Assembly: GCA_016283575.1 (NCBI GenBank)
Contig: JAEEND010000025.1
Coordinates: forward strand, 180,035 to 244,034
DNA length: 64,000 nucleotides
Direction of reading: 5' to 3'
Origin: Lachnospiraceae bacterium
GTDB lineage: Bacteria; Bacillota; Clostridia; Lachnospirales; Lachnospiraceae
Shown here: piece after piece, positions 1 to 8,920 of the stretch
Layout: each line of letters starts with the position of its first letter
How positions within the stretch are numbered: position 1 is the stretch's first letter
Position numbers and translations under genes: made by a program
Notes under the pieces: model-generated
Database searches by the model: none
Seen by the model: only the letters and a program-made list of their open reading frames with translations
Told to the model about the DNA's origin: nothing

Positions 1-2
1 TG

Positions 3-269
3 TTCATTAAAGAAATTTTCGGTGGCAAGAGCCCTGATGATTTCGATGAAGAAACTCTTACAACCATCAATAAGTTCTTTGAAAACAGCTTAAACGTATC
101 AGAGACATCAAGACAGCTCTTTATTCATAGAAACACACTTGTATACAGACTTGATAAGCTCCAGAGAGCTACAGGCTTAGACTTAAGAGTCTTTGAAGAT
201 GCCATCACATTTAAGATCGCTCTCATGGTAGTTAAATACATGAAATACATGGAGAGCATAGAGTACTGA
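3..269 (+). CDS. PucR/CdaR-type transcriptional regulator, C-terminal part (truncated by window edge)
   Basis: An open frame enters from the left edge and stops at 267-269, giving 88 residues. The segment holds the C-terminal helix-turn-helix typical of PucR/CdaR regulators (HTH_30): a run resembling FFENSLNVSETSRQLFIHRN followed by TLVYRLDKLQRATGLDLR. In this family the domain binds DNA, while the missing N-terminal part senses a ligand. The signal recognised here cannot be known because the sensory part lies outside the window. The stop codon lies inside a palindrome (263-291), described separately. Confidence 0.8.
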   Translation, partial: FIKEIFGGKSPDDFDEETLTTINKFFENSLNVSETSRQLFIHRNTLVYRLDKLQRATGLDLRVFEDAITFKIALMVVKYMKYMESIEY

Positions 270-322
270 TTATCCTGCGGATAATCAATACATGACAATA
301 AATTGCACCGCAATTTATTGTA
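263..322. repeat. Paired odd-centred palindromes (site A) overlapping a stop codon
   Basis: Two consecutive stem-loops, each laid out as 13 bases + 3-base loop + 13 bases. The first is 263-291 (arms 263-275 and 279-291, loop TGC, one mismatch) and contains the TGA stop of the upstream gene. The second is 294-322 (loop ACC, inner 12 bp perfect). They are two bases apart. There is no T-run directly after either, so they are not standard terminators. The same arrangement occurs at 20906-20965 and, less perfectly, at 39399-39460. Confidence 0.75.
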
Positions 323-359
323 TTCATTTATTGTATAAAAAAACATTGGGGTACGATTA

Positions 360-1094
360 ATGACACCACAGATGAGAAACAAAAGAAAATACATGGAGGA
401 TGACGAGGTAATCGTCTTAGACCATGTCAGTAAGGCATACGGCACCAACCAGCCGGCACTTTGCGATGTGAGTCTTCGCATCAAGAAGGGCGAATTCGTG
501 TTTATCGTGGGCGATTCCGGTTCCGGTAAGTCCACTCTTATAAAGCTTCTTTTAAGAGAGCTTGTCCCTACGGAAGGTAACGTGTATGTTCTTGATTATA
601 ACTTAAAGAAGATCCGGCACGGCCGCATTCCCAAGTTCCGTCGTAATATCGGCGTAGTATTCCAGGATTTCCGTCTTCTTAAGGACAGATCCGTCTATGA
701 AAACGTTGCTTTTGCACAGCGTATCATTCAGATGCCCGGAAAAGAGATAAGAAAAAACGTACCTAAGATACTGTCAACTGTAGGACTTGCAGGCAAGTAT
801 CGAGTAAAGCCCAACCGTTTATCCGGCGGTGAGCAGCAGCGAGTTGCCATTGCAAGAGCTCTGGTAAATAAGCCCTGTATTCTTCTTGCGGATGAGCCGA
901 CAGGTAACCTCGATCCCAAGAACTCCATGGAAATCATGAAGCTTCTTGAAGAAATCAATGAGAACGGAACCACGGTTATCATGGTTACCCACAACAAGGA
1001 TATAGTTAATGCGATGCAGAAGAGAGTTATCACATTAAAGAAGGGCGTTGTTATCGGCGACCAGGAAAGAGGGGTATATATCGATGAGGATTAG
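360..1094 (+). CDS. ftsE: Cell division ATP-binding protein FtsE
   Basis: FtsE is the cytoplasmic ATPase of the FtsEX complex, an ABC-type assembly that transmits ATP hydrolysis across the membrane to switch on peptidoglycan hydrolases. The 244-residue protein has a Walker A GDSGSGKST (about residues 51-59), an ABC signature LSGGEQQR near residue 155 and a Walker B LLADEPTGNLD near 175, all intact. The ATG at 360 has a GGGG run about 10 bases upstream; an in-frame ATG at 393 is an alternative that would give the usual family length of about 230. The gene overlaps ftsX by 11 bases, so the two are translationally coupled. Confidence 0.95.
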   Translation: MTPQMRNKRKYMEDDEVIVLDHVSKAYGTNQPALCDVSLRIKKGEFVFIVGDSGSGKSTLIKLLLRELVPTEGNVYVLDYNLKKIRHGRIPKFRRNIGVVFQDFRLLKDRSVYENVAFAQRIIQMPGKEIRKNVPKILSTVGLAGKYRVKPNRLSGGEQQRVAIARALVNKPCILLADEPTGNLDPKNSMEIMKLLEEINENGTTVIMVTHNKDIVNAMQKRVITLKKGVVIGDQERGVYIDED

Positions 1095-1980
1095 TACATT
1101 CTTTTACACCCTCTGGCAGGGCTTTAAAAACATATTCAGAAACAAACTGTTTTCCCTTGCATCAATTGCGACCATCGGAGCCTGTCTTTTTCTTTTCGGT
1201 ATCTTCTATGCGATACTTGCGAATTTCGAAAACATCGTAAAGACTGCTGAAGAAGGCGTCTGCATAGTAGTATTCTTTGATGAAGACATAACTGATAAAA
1301 GAATAGATGAGATCGGCGAAATGATCAGTAAACGCGCGGAAGTTTCCGCACTCAATTTCGTGTCCGCCGATGAAGCATGGGAAACCTTCAAGGAAGACTA
1401 TCTGGGAGAATACAGTGAGGGCTTCACGGAGAACCCCTTAGCAGGCTCTTCCAACTACGAAATCTATTTAAATGATGTCTCAATGCAGGCTTCACTTGTT
1501 ACTTATATTGAATCGATTCCCGGCGTAAGAGAAGTAAAGAGAAGCGAACTCACAGCGCTTACCTTGTCAAGCGCCAATAAACTCATAGGCTATGTTTCCG
1601 TAGGTATTATCGGAATCCTTCTTGCTGTATCCGTGTTCCTTATTTCCAACACGGTTACGATCGGTATTTCCGTAAGAAGCGAGGAAATATCCATCATGAA
1701 ATACGTAGGTGCCACAGACTTCTTTGTACGTGCGCCCTTCGTGATCGAGGGTATGCTCATCGGTCTTATCGGTGCGGCGATTCCCCTGGCGGTTATTTAT
1801 TTTGTATATAATCGTGCCCTTACATTTGTGACAGAGCAGTTTTCGGTGCTTTCCTCACTTTTAAACTTCTTAAGTGTGGATAAAGTCTTCTCGGTTCTGC
1901 TTCCCGTGTCCCTTGCTGTGGGCGTGGGCATCGGCTTCTTCGGAAGCTTTATAACAGTAAGAAAACATTTACATGTTTAA
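1084..1980 (+). CDS. ftsX: Cell division protein FtsX, permease-like
   Basis: FtsX is the membrane partner of FtsE. The 298-residue protein has a first membrane segment near residues 20-45, an extracytoplasmic domain of about 110 residues, and three membrane segments in the C-terminal third, the standard FtsX topology. The start at 1084 is chosen because it begins MRISTFFYTLWQGFKNIFRN, the usual family N-terminus, is preceded by GAAAGAGGGG, and overlaps the end of ftsE by 11 bases. In Firmicutes the FtsX outer loop binds a coiled-coil hydrolase or hydrolase activator; the next gene encodes just such a protein. Confidence 0.95.
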   Translation: MRISTFFYTLWQGFKNIFRNKLFSLASIATIGACLFLFGIFYAILANFENIVKTAEEGVCIVVFFDEDITDKRIDEIGEMISKRAEVSALNFVSADEAWETFKEDYLGEYSEGFTENPLAGSSNYEIYLNDVSMQASLVTYIESIPGVREVKRSELTALTLSSANKLIGYVSVGIIGILLAVSVFLISNTVTIGISVRSEEISIMKYVGATDFFVRAPFVIEGMLIGLIGAAIPLAVIYFVYNRALTFVTEQFSVLSSLLNFLSVDKVFSVLLPVSLAVGVGIGFFGSFITVRKHLHV

Positions 1981-1998
1981 GGGAGGAGAAGGAAGAGC

Positions 1999-3222
1999 GT
2001 GAAAAGAATTAAAAAAATACTCTGTATTTTAATAGCTCTGTCCGTCCTGTGTACCGTGGAAGCCCCCAAGGCAAGTGCCACTTCCCTTTCGGGTATCACC
2101 AACGAAAGCATACAGAAAAAGAAAAACGAAATAAGCAATTCTTCCAACTTGAAGAAGCAGTTACAGAATAACCTAACCGATGCCAAGGCTATCAAAAAGC
2201 AGCTGGAAGGCCTTAAATCCGATATCAGTCAGTATATTAAGAAAATTGATACCGAGATCATTACCATCCAGACCAAGATTGATGAATTAAACGGTCTTAT
2301 TGCTGAAAAAGAAGCTGAAATCGAAGCGATAAAAATAGAACTCGCCGAAGCCGAAGCTACGGAAAAAGCTCAGTATGAAGCCATGAAGGAACGCATAAAG
2401 TTCATGTACGAGAAGGGTGACACCTTCTACTTAGAGCTTATGCTCAGTGCCAAGAGCTATGGCGATTTTCTTACCAAGGCCGATTACATTGAAAAGCTTT
2501 CGGCTTATGACAGAGAAAAGCTTACGGAATATACTGCTCAGCGAGAGTGGGTAGAATTATGCAAGGCTTCCTTAGAAGCTGAAAAAGAAGCTTTGGACAC
2601 TGCCAAGGCGGCGCAGGAAGAAGAGGAAGCATCGCTTCAGGTTCTTCTTACGGAAAAGAAACAGCAGTTAAATTCTTATGATAAACAGATAGCATCTAAA
2701 AATGCCGAGATCAACGATCTCGAAGAAGATATAGCGGCTCAGACAGAGATCATCGAAGCTTTGGAAGCAGCGATCCTGGAAGAACAGAAAGCCATTGCCG
2801 CAGCTAACGGCATAAAGCTTACATATGACGGCGGTAAATTCCAGTGGCCCTGTCCTGCATACATAAGAGTTACCGATGATTTTGGCTGGAGAACCGACCC
2901 CATTACGGGTGCAAAGTCATATCACAGCGGTATCGACCTGGGCGCTGCAGCAGGTTCCGCCATTCTTTGTGCCTACGACGGACAGGTGGTGGCAGCAGAC
3001 TTCCATTGGTCCATGGGTAACTATGTAATGGTAAATCACGGTGGCGGTCTTTACACGATCTACATGCATGCCAGCGCGCTTTATGTTAAATCAGGTGATC
3101 TTGTTACCAAGGGCGAGAAGATTGCGGCAGTCGGTACCACGGGACGTTCCACCGGTAACCACCTGCATTTCGGTGTTCGACTTAACGGGGAATACGTAAG
3201 TCCTTGGGACTATTTCAAATAA
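1999..3222 (+). CDS. Secreted coiled-coil M23 family peptidase (EnvC-like murein hydrolase)
   Basis: The 407-residue protein has an N-terminal signal peptide (about residues 1-28, ending in ASA), a long alanine/glutamate-rich coiled coil (about 35-265) and a C-terminal M23 LytM-type domain (about 285-407). Zinc-site motifs HSGIDLG (near 310) and HLHFG (near 390) are both present, so the peptidase should be catalytically competent, unlike E. coli EnvC. It starts at GTG 1999 behind GGGAGGAGAAGG. Placement directly after ftsEX indicates that FtsEX controls it to cleave peptidoglycan cross-links during division or elongation. That functional link is inferred from known FtsX partners such as EnvC and PcsB. 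Confidence 0.9.
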   Translation: MKRIKKILCILIALSVLCTVEAPKASATSLSGITNESIQKKKNEISNSSNLKKQLQNNLTDAKAIKKQLEGLKSDISQYIKKIDTEIITIQTKIDELNGLIAEKEAEIEAIKIELAEAEATEKAQYEAMKERIKFMYEKGDTFYLELMLSAKSYGDFLTKADYIEKLSAYDREKLTEYTAQREWVELCKASLEAEKEALDTAKAAQEEEEASLQVLLTEKKQQLNSYDKQIASKNAEINDLEEDIAAQTEIIEALEAAILEEQKAIAAANGIKLTYDGGKFQWPCPAYIRVTDDFGWRTDPITGAKSYHSGIDLGAAAGSAILCAYDGQVVAADFHWSMGNYVMVNHGGGLYTIYMHASALYVKSGDLVTKGEKIAAVGTTGRSTGNHLHFGVRLNGEYVSPWDYFK

Positions 3223-3237
3223 ATCGGAGCAAAAGTT

Positions 3238-4509
3238 ATGGAAGACAAAATAAAAAGTGAAAAGAAACGAAGCCTGTTTATAGGGATGGCCATCGGCATG
3301 GCTATAATGCTGGCCATATCAATAACGGTGGTTTCCGTATATTATATTACCGGATTAATAAGAAGCAGCCTCTTCTCATTGGGCGGCGGCATTAATATCA
3401 CACCGGGAAATGTATCATCCGATGAATATCTTGTTGATGATACTGTAGCCGATAAAGCAGAGTTTATATATCAGCAGATACTGGACAACTTTCTTTTTGA
3501 AGAAAATATCGATCCGGAATTAATGAGAGAGAATATCTATAAATCAATGCTTCTCTCCCTTGACGATCCCTATGCTGAGTACTACACCGTAGAAGACATG
3601 AATGAATTGTTCATGTCATCGGAAGGTATTTATTACGGTATAGGTTCATACGTATCCATGGATGAAGAAACAGGATATCCTCAGTTAACAGGTGTATTTC
3701 CCGATTCTCCCGCAAGTCGTGCTGATTTAAGAGACGGTGACTATATCATTAAAGTTGACGGAGAAGAAGTGACAGGTCTTAACCTTACAGAAGTGGTTAA
3801 CCTTATAAGAGGACCCGAAGGCACTGATGTAGTCCTCACCATCAAGAGAAATAACGTAGCTGATTTCTTTGATGTAACGGTAGTGAGAGGCAAGGTGACA
3901 ACTCCTACGGTAACCTATGAAATGAAGGAAGATTCCATCGGATATATTAAGATCACGGAGTTCGATGAAGTTACCTCCCAACAGTTCAAAGAAGCATACG
4001 GTGCTCTTAATGCTGAAAATATGAAGGGTCTTATAATCGACCTTAGAAGTAACGGCGGCGGAAACCTTGATACCGTTCTCGAAATATGTGAGCAGATCCT
4101 TCCTGAAGGTATCATTACATATACGGAAGATAAATATGGAAACCGTGAGGATTATGTGAGCCGAGGAAAGACTCCCATTGAGATCCCTCTTGCGGTTTTA
4201 ACAAACGGCTATACAGCCAGCGCTTCGGAACTTATGTCCGGTGCTATCAGAGATTATGATCTTGGTGTTCTGATCGGAACCAACACCTTCGGAAAGGGTA
4301 TTGTACAATCCATATATCCCTTCAGTGACGGCTCCGGCATGAAGATTACCACATCCAGATATTTCACTCCTTCAGGTGTATGCATACATGGCGAAGGTCT
4401 TGCACCCGACTATGAAGTGGAATTCGATTCCGATGCTTATTATGCAGAAGAAAGCTTTGATAATCAGCTGGATTTTGCCTTAAATTACATAAAAGACAAG
4501 ATTAACTAG
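3238..4509 (+). CDS. S41 family C-terminal processing protease with PDZ domain
   Basis: The 423-residue protein has an N-terminal membrane anchor (about residues 13-40), a PDZ domain (about 125-215, with DSPASRADLRDGDYIIKVDG) and a C-terminal S41 peptidase domain. The Ser/Lys catalytic dyad is visible as the serine in YTASASELMSG and the lysine in TFGKGIVQ. Enzymes of the CtpA/CtpB type act outside the membrane and trim or degrade secreted proteins, including cell-wall hydrolases. It begins 15 bases after the M23 gene and closes the ftsEX operon, which suggests it may limit the M23 hydrolase. The last point is inference from position. Confidence 0.92.
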   Translation: MEDKIKSEKKRSLFIGMAIGMAIMLAISITVVSVYYITGLIRSSLFSLGGGINITPGNVSSDEYLVDDTVADKAEFIYQQILDNFLFEENIDPELMRENIYKSMLLSLDDPYAEYYTVEDMNELFMSSEGIYYGIGSYVSMDEETGYPQLTGVFPDSPASRADLRDGDYIIKVDGEEVTGLNLTEVVNLIRGPEGTDVVLTIKRNNVADFFDVTVVRGKVTTPTVTYEMKEDSIGYIKITEFDEVTSQQFKEAYGALNAENMKGLIIDLRSNGGGNLDTVLEICEQILPEGIITYTEDKYGNREDYVSRGKTPIEIPLAVLTNGYTASASELMSGAIRDYDLGVLIGTNTFGKGIVQSIYPFSDGSGMKITTSRYFTPSGVCIHGEGLAPDYEVEFDSDAYYAEESFDNQLDFALNYIKDKIN

Positions 4510-4513
4510 ACTA

Positions 4514-4554
4514 AATAACCCTGTGGTTTTGCCCCGGGGTTATAGCATTTTTTA
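4514..4554 (+). terminator. Probable rho-independent terminator of the ftsEX operon
   Basis: The sequence ATAACCC pairs with GGGTTAT (7 bp, extendable by a wobble pair) around a 13-base loop, and ATTTTTT follows. It lies just after the stop codon of the S41 protease and before the racemase gene, marking the operon boundary. Confidence 0.6.
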
Positions 4555-4624
4555 CCATAAAATCAGCAAAATTATGGCTTTTATATAAGGCCTTTATCTG
4601 TTAGGATTTATGAAAGGAGAAAGA

Positions 4625-5794
4625 ATGACGGAATTCAGGTACAGAAATACTTACATCGAGGTTAACAATTCCATTCTTGAAGCTAACGCAAGAAACCTTT
4701 GCAGAGCCTACCCCCATCAGTATTACATAGCTGTTGTTAAGGGTAATGCCTACGGTCATGGTTACGGCATCATACCTGCGTTAAAAAAAGGCGGTATCAA
4801 TGCTTTTGCCGTATCAAAGCTTGAAGAAGCTTTTAAGGTAAGGGAATACGAAGAGAAGCTTCCGGTCATTCTTTTGCAGCCCATTCATAAAGGTTATTAT
4901 TCAACCTGTGAAGAAAAGAATATTTCCGTCTGTGTCAATGACATGGACACTTTCAAAGAGATAGTTGCATCGGGATGCAAGCTTAAGCTTCATATAAAGG
5001 TTGACTGCGGCATGAACCGCCTGGGATTCAAGGACCCTGCTGAACTTAAGAAGGTCCTGGAGGAGATCGATAAAAACAGACTTCTTACCATTGAAGGCCT
5101 GTTCACTCATTTCCATACCACGGGAATTCAGGATACGGAATACGAAAGAAACTTAGAAAGATTCATAGATATGACCAAGGACATTGATCTTACGAGGATC
5201 CCCATGGTTCATATCGATAAGTCCCAGACCATTGCAGCCCATGACAAGCAGAGCTTTACCAATGCGGTGCGCTTCGGCATAGTGCTTTACGGATTTAACT
5301 TAATGCCCAGATATTCTGATTCCTTTAAAGACAGACTGCGTCGCATTAAGCGGGAATTTGAAAACAGCCGCCACCACGTGCCTCCCTGCAAGCCCTATCA
5401 GGAGCTTAACCTTAAAACAGCCATGGTGCTTTATTCCGAGGTCATACAGGTTAAAAGAGTTAACCCGGGTGAGTATGTGGGATACGGCCTCTTACATAAA
5501 GCTGAAAAAGAAGAATATGTGGCAACTATAGACGTAGGCTACGGAGATGGCATAAATCGAAAGAGAGTAGGTTCTTTTGTTGCAATAAACGGAAAGAAAT
5601 ACAGGATAATCGGAGAGATCGGCATGGGTATGTGCGAAGCGCTTGTGGATGATACCGTAAAACGACACGACAGAGTGACGGTTTTCGGAGGAGAGATTCC
5701 CATAAGAAGCATTACCCGTCACGTAATGACCACAATGTACGAACTCATGACCAACTTAGACTCAAGCATCCCCAGAATTTACAAAGAGGATTAA
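4625..5794 (+). CDS. alr: Alanine-racemase family PLP enzyme (fold type III)
   Basis: The 389-residue protein belongs to the alanine racemase family. The PLP lysine is K39 in VVKGNAYGHG and the second catalytic base is Y306 in VGYGDG; the VDCGMNRLG and RFGIVLYG segments are also present. The start at 4625 is chosen over an ATG five codons upstream because AAAGGAGA lies correctly before it. An extra basic stretch of roughly 25 residues (around 235-260, with RLRRIKREFENSRHH) interrupts the region between the barrel and the C-terminal domain. It is the first gene of a five-gene operon, one base from the next gene. It may supply D-alanine for general use, or a D-amino acid (for example D-Asp) to the adjoining ligase. 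The substrate cannot be read from the sequence. Confidence 0.85.
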   Translation: MTEFRYRNTYIEVNNSILEANARNLCRAYPHQYYIAVVKGNAYGHGYGIIPALKKGGINAFAVSKLEEAFKVREYEEKLPVILLQPIHKGYYSTCEEKNISVCVNDMDTFKEIVASGCKLKLHIKVDCGMNRLGFKDPAELKKVLEEIDKNRLLTIEGLFTHFHTTGIQDTEYERNLERFIDMTKDIDLTRIPMVHIDKSQTIAAHDKQSFTNAVRFGIVLYGFNLMPRYSDSFKDRLRRIKREFENSRHHVPPCKPYQELNLKTAMVLYSEVIQVKRVNPGEYVGYGLLHKAEKEEYVATIDVGYGDGINRKRVGSFVAINGKKYRIIGEIGMGMCEALVDDTVKRHDRVTVFGGEIPIRSITRHVMTTMYELMTNLDSSIPRIYKED

Positions 5795-5795
5795 C

Positions 5796-7022
5796 ATGAA
5801 GCATAATATCTGCCTTATCGGCTCGGACATGAATACATATTATATGGCCCGCTGCCATCACGAGAGATACGAAGCACCCGTTGATGTGATCGCTACGGAG
5901 CCCATCAGATTCACTCAGTACTCTTCCATAGTGAACATCGAGTATCACAGTGATCTAAAGACAAAAAAAGGATTTGTTGATGCTCTCACAGCTTACGGAA
6001 AGGCGCATATCCAAAACGGAAAGACTCTTCTTATTCCCTGCCATGACGTGTATGTGCGACTTCTGGCAGAAAACAGAGAGGCCCTGGAACCCTATTTTGT
6101 CTTTAATATACCAAGCCTTGAAATAGTGGATACCCTTCTTGTTAAGGATAAATTCTATAATACCTATGGACGTTCCGGACTTCCCTTTGCGCGTTTCGTG
6201 ATCTACGACTGCATGGAAAAAGAAACGGCTCCCATACCTAAAGATATGGTGTATCCCCTTATCATAAAGCCCGGTGACGGCATTGAATACGGCAAGCATC
6301 ATTTTGAGGGACAGCCCAAGGTATTTAAGGCAACAACCCCCGATAATGCCATTAACTTTATCAACAAGGTAAAAGAATCAGGCTATAGAGAGAATCTTAT
6401 AGTGCAGGAATTTATTCCCGGCGATGACACAAGACTTTTTGACTGCGTATTTTACTGTAATTCTCAGGGCCATGCGGAATTTGCTTCTTTTGCCCAGATC
6501 GGATTACAGGAACACAGCCCTTCAGCCATCGGTAACTGCACGGTTTTGATAAATGGTTTTAACATGTTCGGTAAGACTGAAGAAACTGTTGAGAAGCTTA
6601 AGAATTTCCTTGAAAGCATTCACTATACGGGCTTTGCGGAATTCGATCTTAAATATGACGAACGTGAAGGTGACTTTAAGGTAATGGAAATAAATCCCCG
6701 CCAGGCGCGTTCCAGTTACTATCTTGCCTACATGGGTAAGAACCTTATCACAACACTTATTTCCGACGTGTTTGACAGACAGGAAAGAGAATTCACCCTT
6801 CTTACCAAGGAGGTTCTTTTATCCATGGTGCCCAAGTCGGTCATCAAGAAATATATCTTTGATGAGAAGTATAAAAAAGAAGCGCTCAAGCTCTGGAAAG
6901 CCGGCATTAAATGCGATCCTCTTCACTATAAGAGTGACAGAGCCTTTAAGCACAGAGTATATCTTGTGCTGAGAGCATTGAATTACAAAAAGAAATACAA
7001 AGAGTTTACTCATACCATATAA
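5796..7022 (+). CDS. ATP-grasp ligase related to D-aspartate ligase
   Basis: The 408-residue protein is an ATP-grasp carboxylate-amine ligase. Motifs recall enterococcal D-aspartate ligase (Asl): LIGSDMNTYYMARCHHERY at the N-terminus, YPLIIKPGDGIEYG carrying the ATP lysine, VQEFIPGDDTRLF, and a metal-binding FKVMEINPRQARSSYY near residue 305. In that family the enzyme activates the beta-carboxylate of D-aspartate and joins it to a peptidoglycan side-chain amine. It sits one base after the racemase gene with AGAGGA as ribosome site, and upstream of an asparagine synthetase. A D-amino acid ligase role is therefore plausible, but the acceptor amine is unknown; a soluble dipeptide synthetase is the main alternative. 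Confidence 0.75.
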   Translation: MKHNICLIGSDMNTYYMARCHHERYEAPVDVIATEPIRFTQYSSIVNIEYHSDLKTKKGFVDALTAYGKAHIQNGKTLLIPCHDVYVRLLAENREALEPYFVFNIPSLEIVDTLLVKDKFYNTYGRSGLPFARFVIYDCMEKETAPIPKDMVYPLIIKPGDGIEYGKHHFEGQPKVFKATTPDNAINFINKVKESGYRENLIVQEFIPGDDTRLFDCVFYCNSQGHAEFASFAQIGLQEHSPSAIGNCTVLINGFNMFGKTEETVEKLKNFLESIHYTGFAEFDLKYDEREGDFKVMEINPRQARSSYYLAYMGKNLITTLISDVFDRQEREFTLLTKEVLLSMVPKSVIKKYIFDEKYKKEALKLWKAGIKCDPLHYKSDRAFKHRVYLVLRALNYKKKYKEFTHTI

Positions 7023-7038
7023 AGGAGTTTTTATTTAA

Positions 7039-8910
7039 ATGTGTGGATTGGCAGGCTTTGTTGACAATTTAGATGTGGATAAAAAGAAAAAGATCGTGAA
7101 GGACATGGCGGATTCCATAATCCACAGAGGCCCCGACGGAGAAGGCTTCTTTACGGATGATTCTATTGCCATGGGATTCAGAAGACTCAGCATCATAGAT
7201 TTAAACCTGGGAAATCAGCCTTTGTTTAATGAGGACGAATCCTTAGTTGTTAACTTTAACGGAGAAATATATAACTACAAAGAGATTCGCGAAGAATTAA
7301 TTAAAAAAGGTCATGTATTTAAGACCAATTCCGATACGGAAGTTATTGTCCATGGTTTTGAAGAATACGGTACCGATATCGTGGATAAGCTTCGCGGAAT
7401 GTTCGGCTTTGTAGTATGGGATCGAAATAAAAAGCAGCTTTTCGGCGCAAGAGACCCCTTCGGGATTAAGCCCTTTTATTACTACAACACTCCGGAACTC
7501 TTTATGTACGGTTCCGAAATAAAGGCGTTTTTACACCATCCTGGTTTCAAAAAGGAATTAAACAAAGATCAGTTAAAGACCTATCTCTGCTATCAGTACA
7601 GCGTTCCTACGGATACATTTTTTGTGAATGTATTTAAGCTTGATCCCGGACACTGCTTTACTTATAAGGACGGCAAGATGGAGATCCGCAAATACTTTAA
7701 TATCGATTACAGAAATAATGATGACGATCTTGATACAGTAGTAGATAAGATCAATAACATCATGAAAGAAAGCATTGAATATCACAAGATCAGTGATGTG
7801 GAAGTCGGTGCTTTCCTTTCAAGCGGCGTTGATTCAAGCTACATCGTTGCCAATGCCAATGTGGACAAGGCATTTACGGTAGGCTTCGCAGGAGATATCT
7901 CAGCTCCCGGTTTTAACGAGATCGCGGATGCCAAGGGACTTTGCGATATCTTAAACATGAAGCATAAACAGAAAGATATCACACCGGAGATGTTCTTTGA
8001 TATTCTTCCTACAGTGCAGTATCACTCCGACGAGCCTCATGCCAACCTTTCCGCAGTACCCCTTTACTACCTTGCCAACATGGCATCCAAGGAAGTGAAG
8101 GTTGTGCTTTCCGGTGAAGGTGCCGACGAGCTTTTCGGCGGTTACTATGAATACGAGACTCCCAAGGAATATGCGCGTTACATGCACGTTCCCTTCCCTA
8201 TAAGAAGAGCTCTTAAGCATGTGGCTGAGAAGATGCCCAACATGAAGGGACGTCACTTTTTGATAAAGGCGGGTTCCACCCTGGAAGAATCCTATATCGG
8301 TCAGGCCTTTATCATGAATAATGAAGAAGCCGACAAGCTTCTTTCACCTGAATTTAAATCAGCGAGAAAATATCAGGACGTAACACGTCCCAAATATAAA
8401 GAGATCGAAGGAAAGCCGGATCTTCTAAAGAAGATGTATCTTGATATGAATTTATGGCTTCCCTACGACATTCTTTTAAAGGCTGATAAGATGACCATGG
8501 CCAACTCCCTTGAGCTTAGAGTTCCTTTCCTGGACCGAGAAGTATTTAAGGTGAGCGAGCAGGTGCCCTTAAAGTACATAATACACAATTACGAGACCAA
8601 GTATGCCTTCAGAAAGGCTGCTGAAAAGACCATTCCCGAAGAGTGGTCAAAGCGTAAGAAACTCGGTTTCTTAGTGCCTATAAGGGACTGGCTCCACGAA
8701 GATAAGTGGTACGGCCTTGTAAAAGAGATGTTCGAAAAAGAATGGGTAAAAGAATTCTTTAACGTTGAGGAGCTTATGAGACTTCTCGACGAGCACCACA
8801 GCGGAAGATGGAATAACGGACGTAAGATTTACACGGTCTACGCATTCCTTGTGTGGTACGAGATTTATTTTATAAACAATACGGTTCCGAAAAAGCCGGA
8901 ATACGTTTAG
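7039..8910 (+). CDS. asnB: Asparagine synthase (glutamine-hydrolysing), AsnB family
   Basis: The 623-residue enzyme has a complete N-terminal glutaminase domain, with nucleophile Cys2 right after Met and the RRLSIIDL and NGEIYNYKEIR segments. A synthetase domain follows, with the ATP-pyrophosphatase loop SSGVDSS at 261-267. The reaction is ATP-dependent amidation of a carboxylate using glutamine nitrogen. AAAGGAG precedes the ATG. As a free-standing gene it would make L-asparagine. In this operon, directly after a D-aspartate-ligase-like gene, it may instead amidate a ligated aspartyl residue, as AsnH does in Lactococcus cell walls, or amidate a small peptide, as AsnO does in N-acetylglutaminylglutamine amide synthesis. 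Which of these applies is not decidable here. Confidence 0.9.
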   Translation: MCGLAGFVDNLDVDKKKKIVKDMADSIIHRGPDGEGFFTDDSIAMGFRRLSIIDLNLGNQPLFNEDESLVVNFNGEIYNYKEIREELIKKGHVFKTNSDTEVIVHGFEEYGTDIVDKLRGMFGFVVWDRNKKQLFGARDPFGIKPFYYYNTPELFMYGSEIKAFLHHPGFKKELNKDQLKTYLCYQYSVPTDTFFVNVFKLDPGHCFTYKDGKMEIRKYFNIDYRNNDDDLDTVVDKINNIMKESIEYHKISDVEVGAFLSSGVDSSYIVANANVDKAFTVGFAGDISAPGFNEIADAKGLCDILNMKHKQKDITPEMFFDILPTVQYHSDEPHANLSAVPLYYLANMASKEVKVVLSGEGADELFGGYYEYETPKEYARYMHVPFPIRRALKHVAEKMPNMKGRHFLIKAGSTLEESYIGQAFIMNNEEADKLLSPEFKSARKYQDVTRPKYKEIEGKPDLLKKMYLDMNLWLPYDILLKADKMTMANSLELRVPFLDREVFKVSEQVPLKYIIHNYETKYAFRKAAEKTIPEEWSKRKKLGFLVPIRDWLHEDKWYGLVKEMFEKEWVKEFFNVEELMRLLDEHHSGRWNNGRKIYTVYAFLVWYEIYFINNTVPKKPEYV

Positions 8911-8920
8911 GAGGCGCAAT

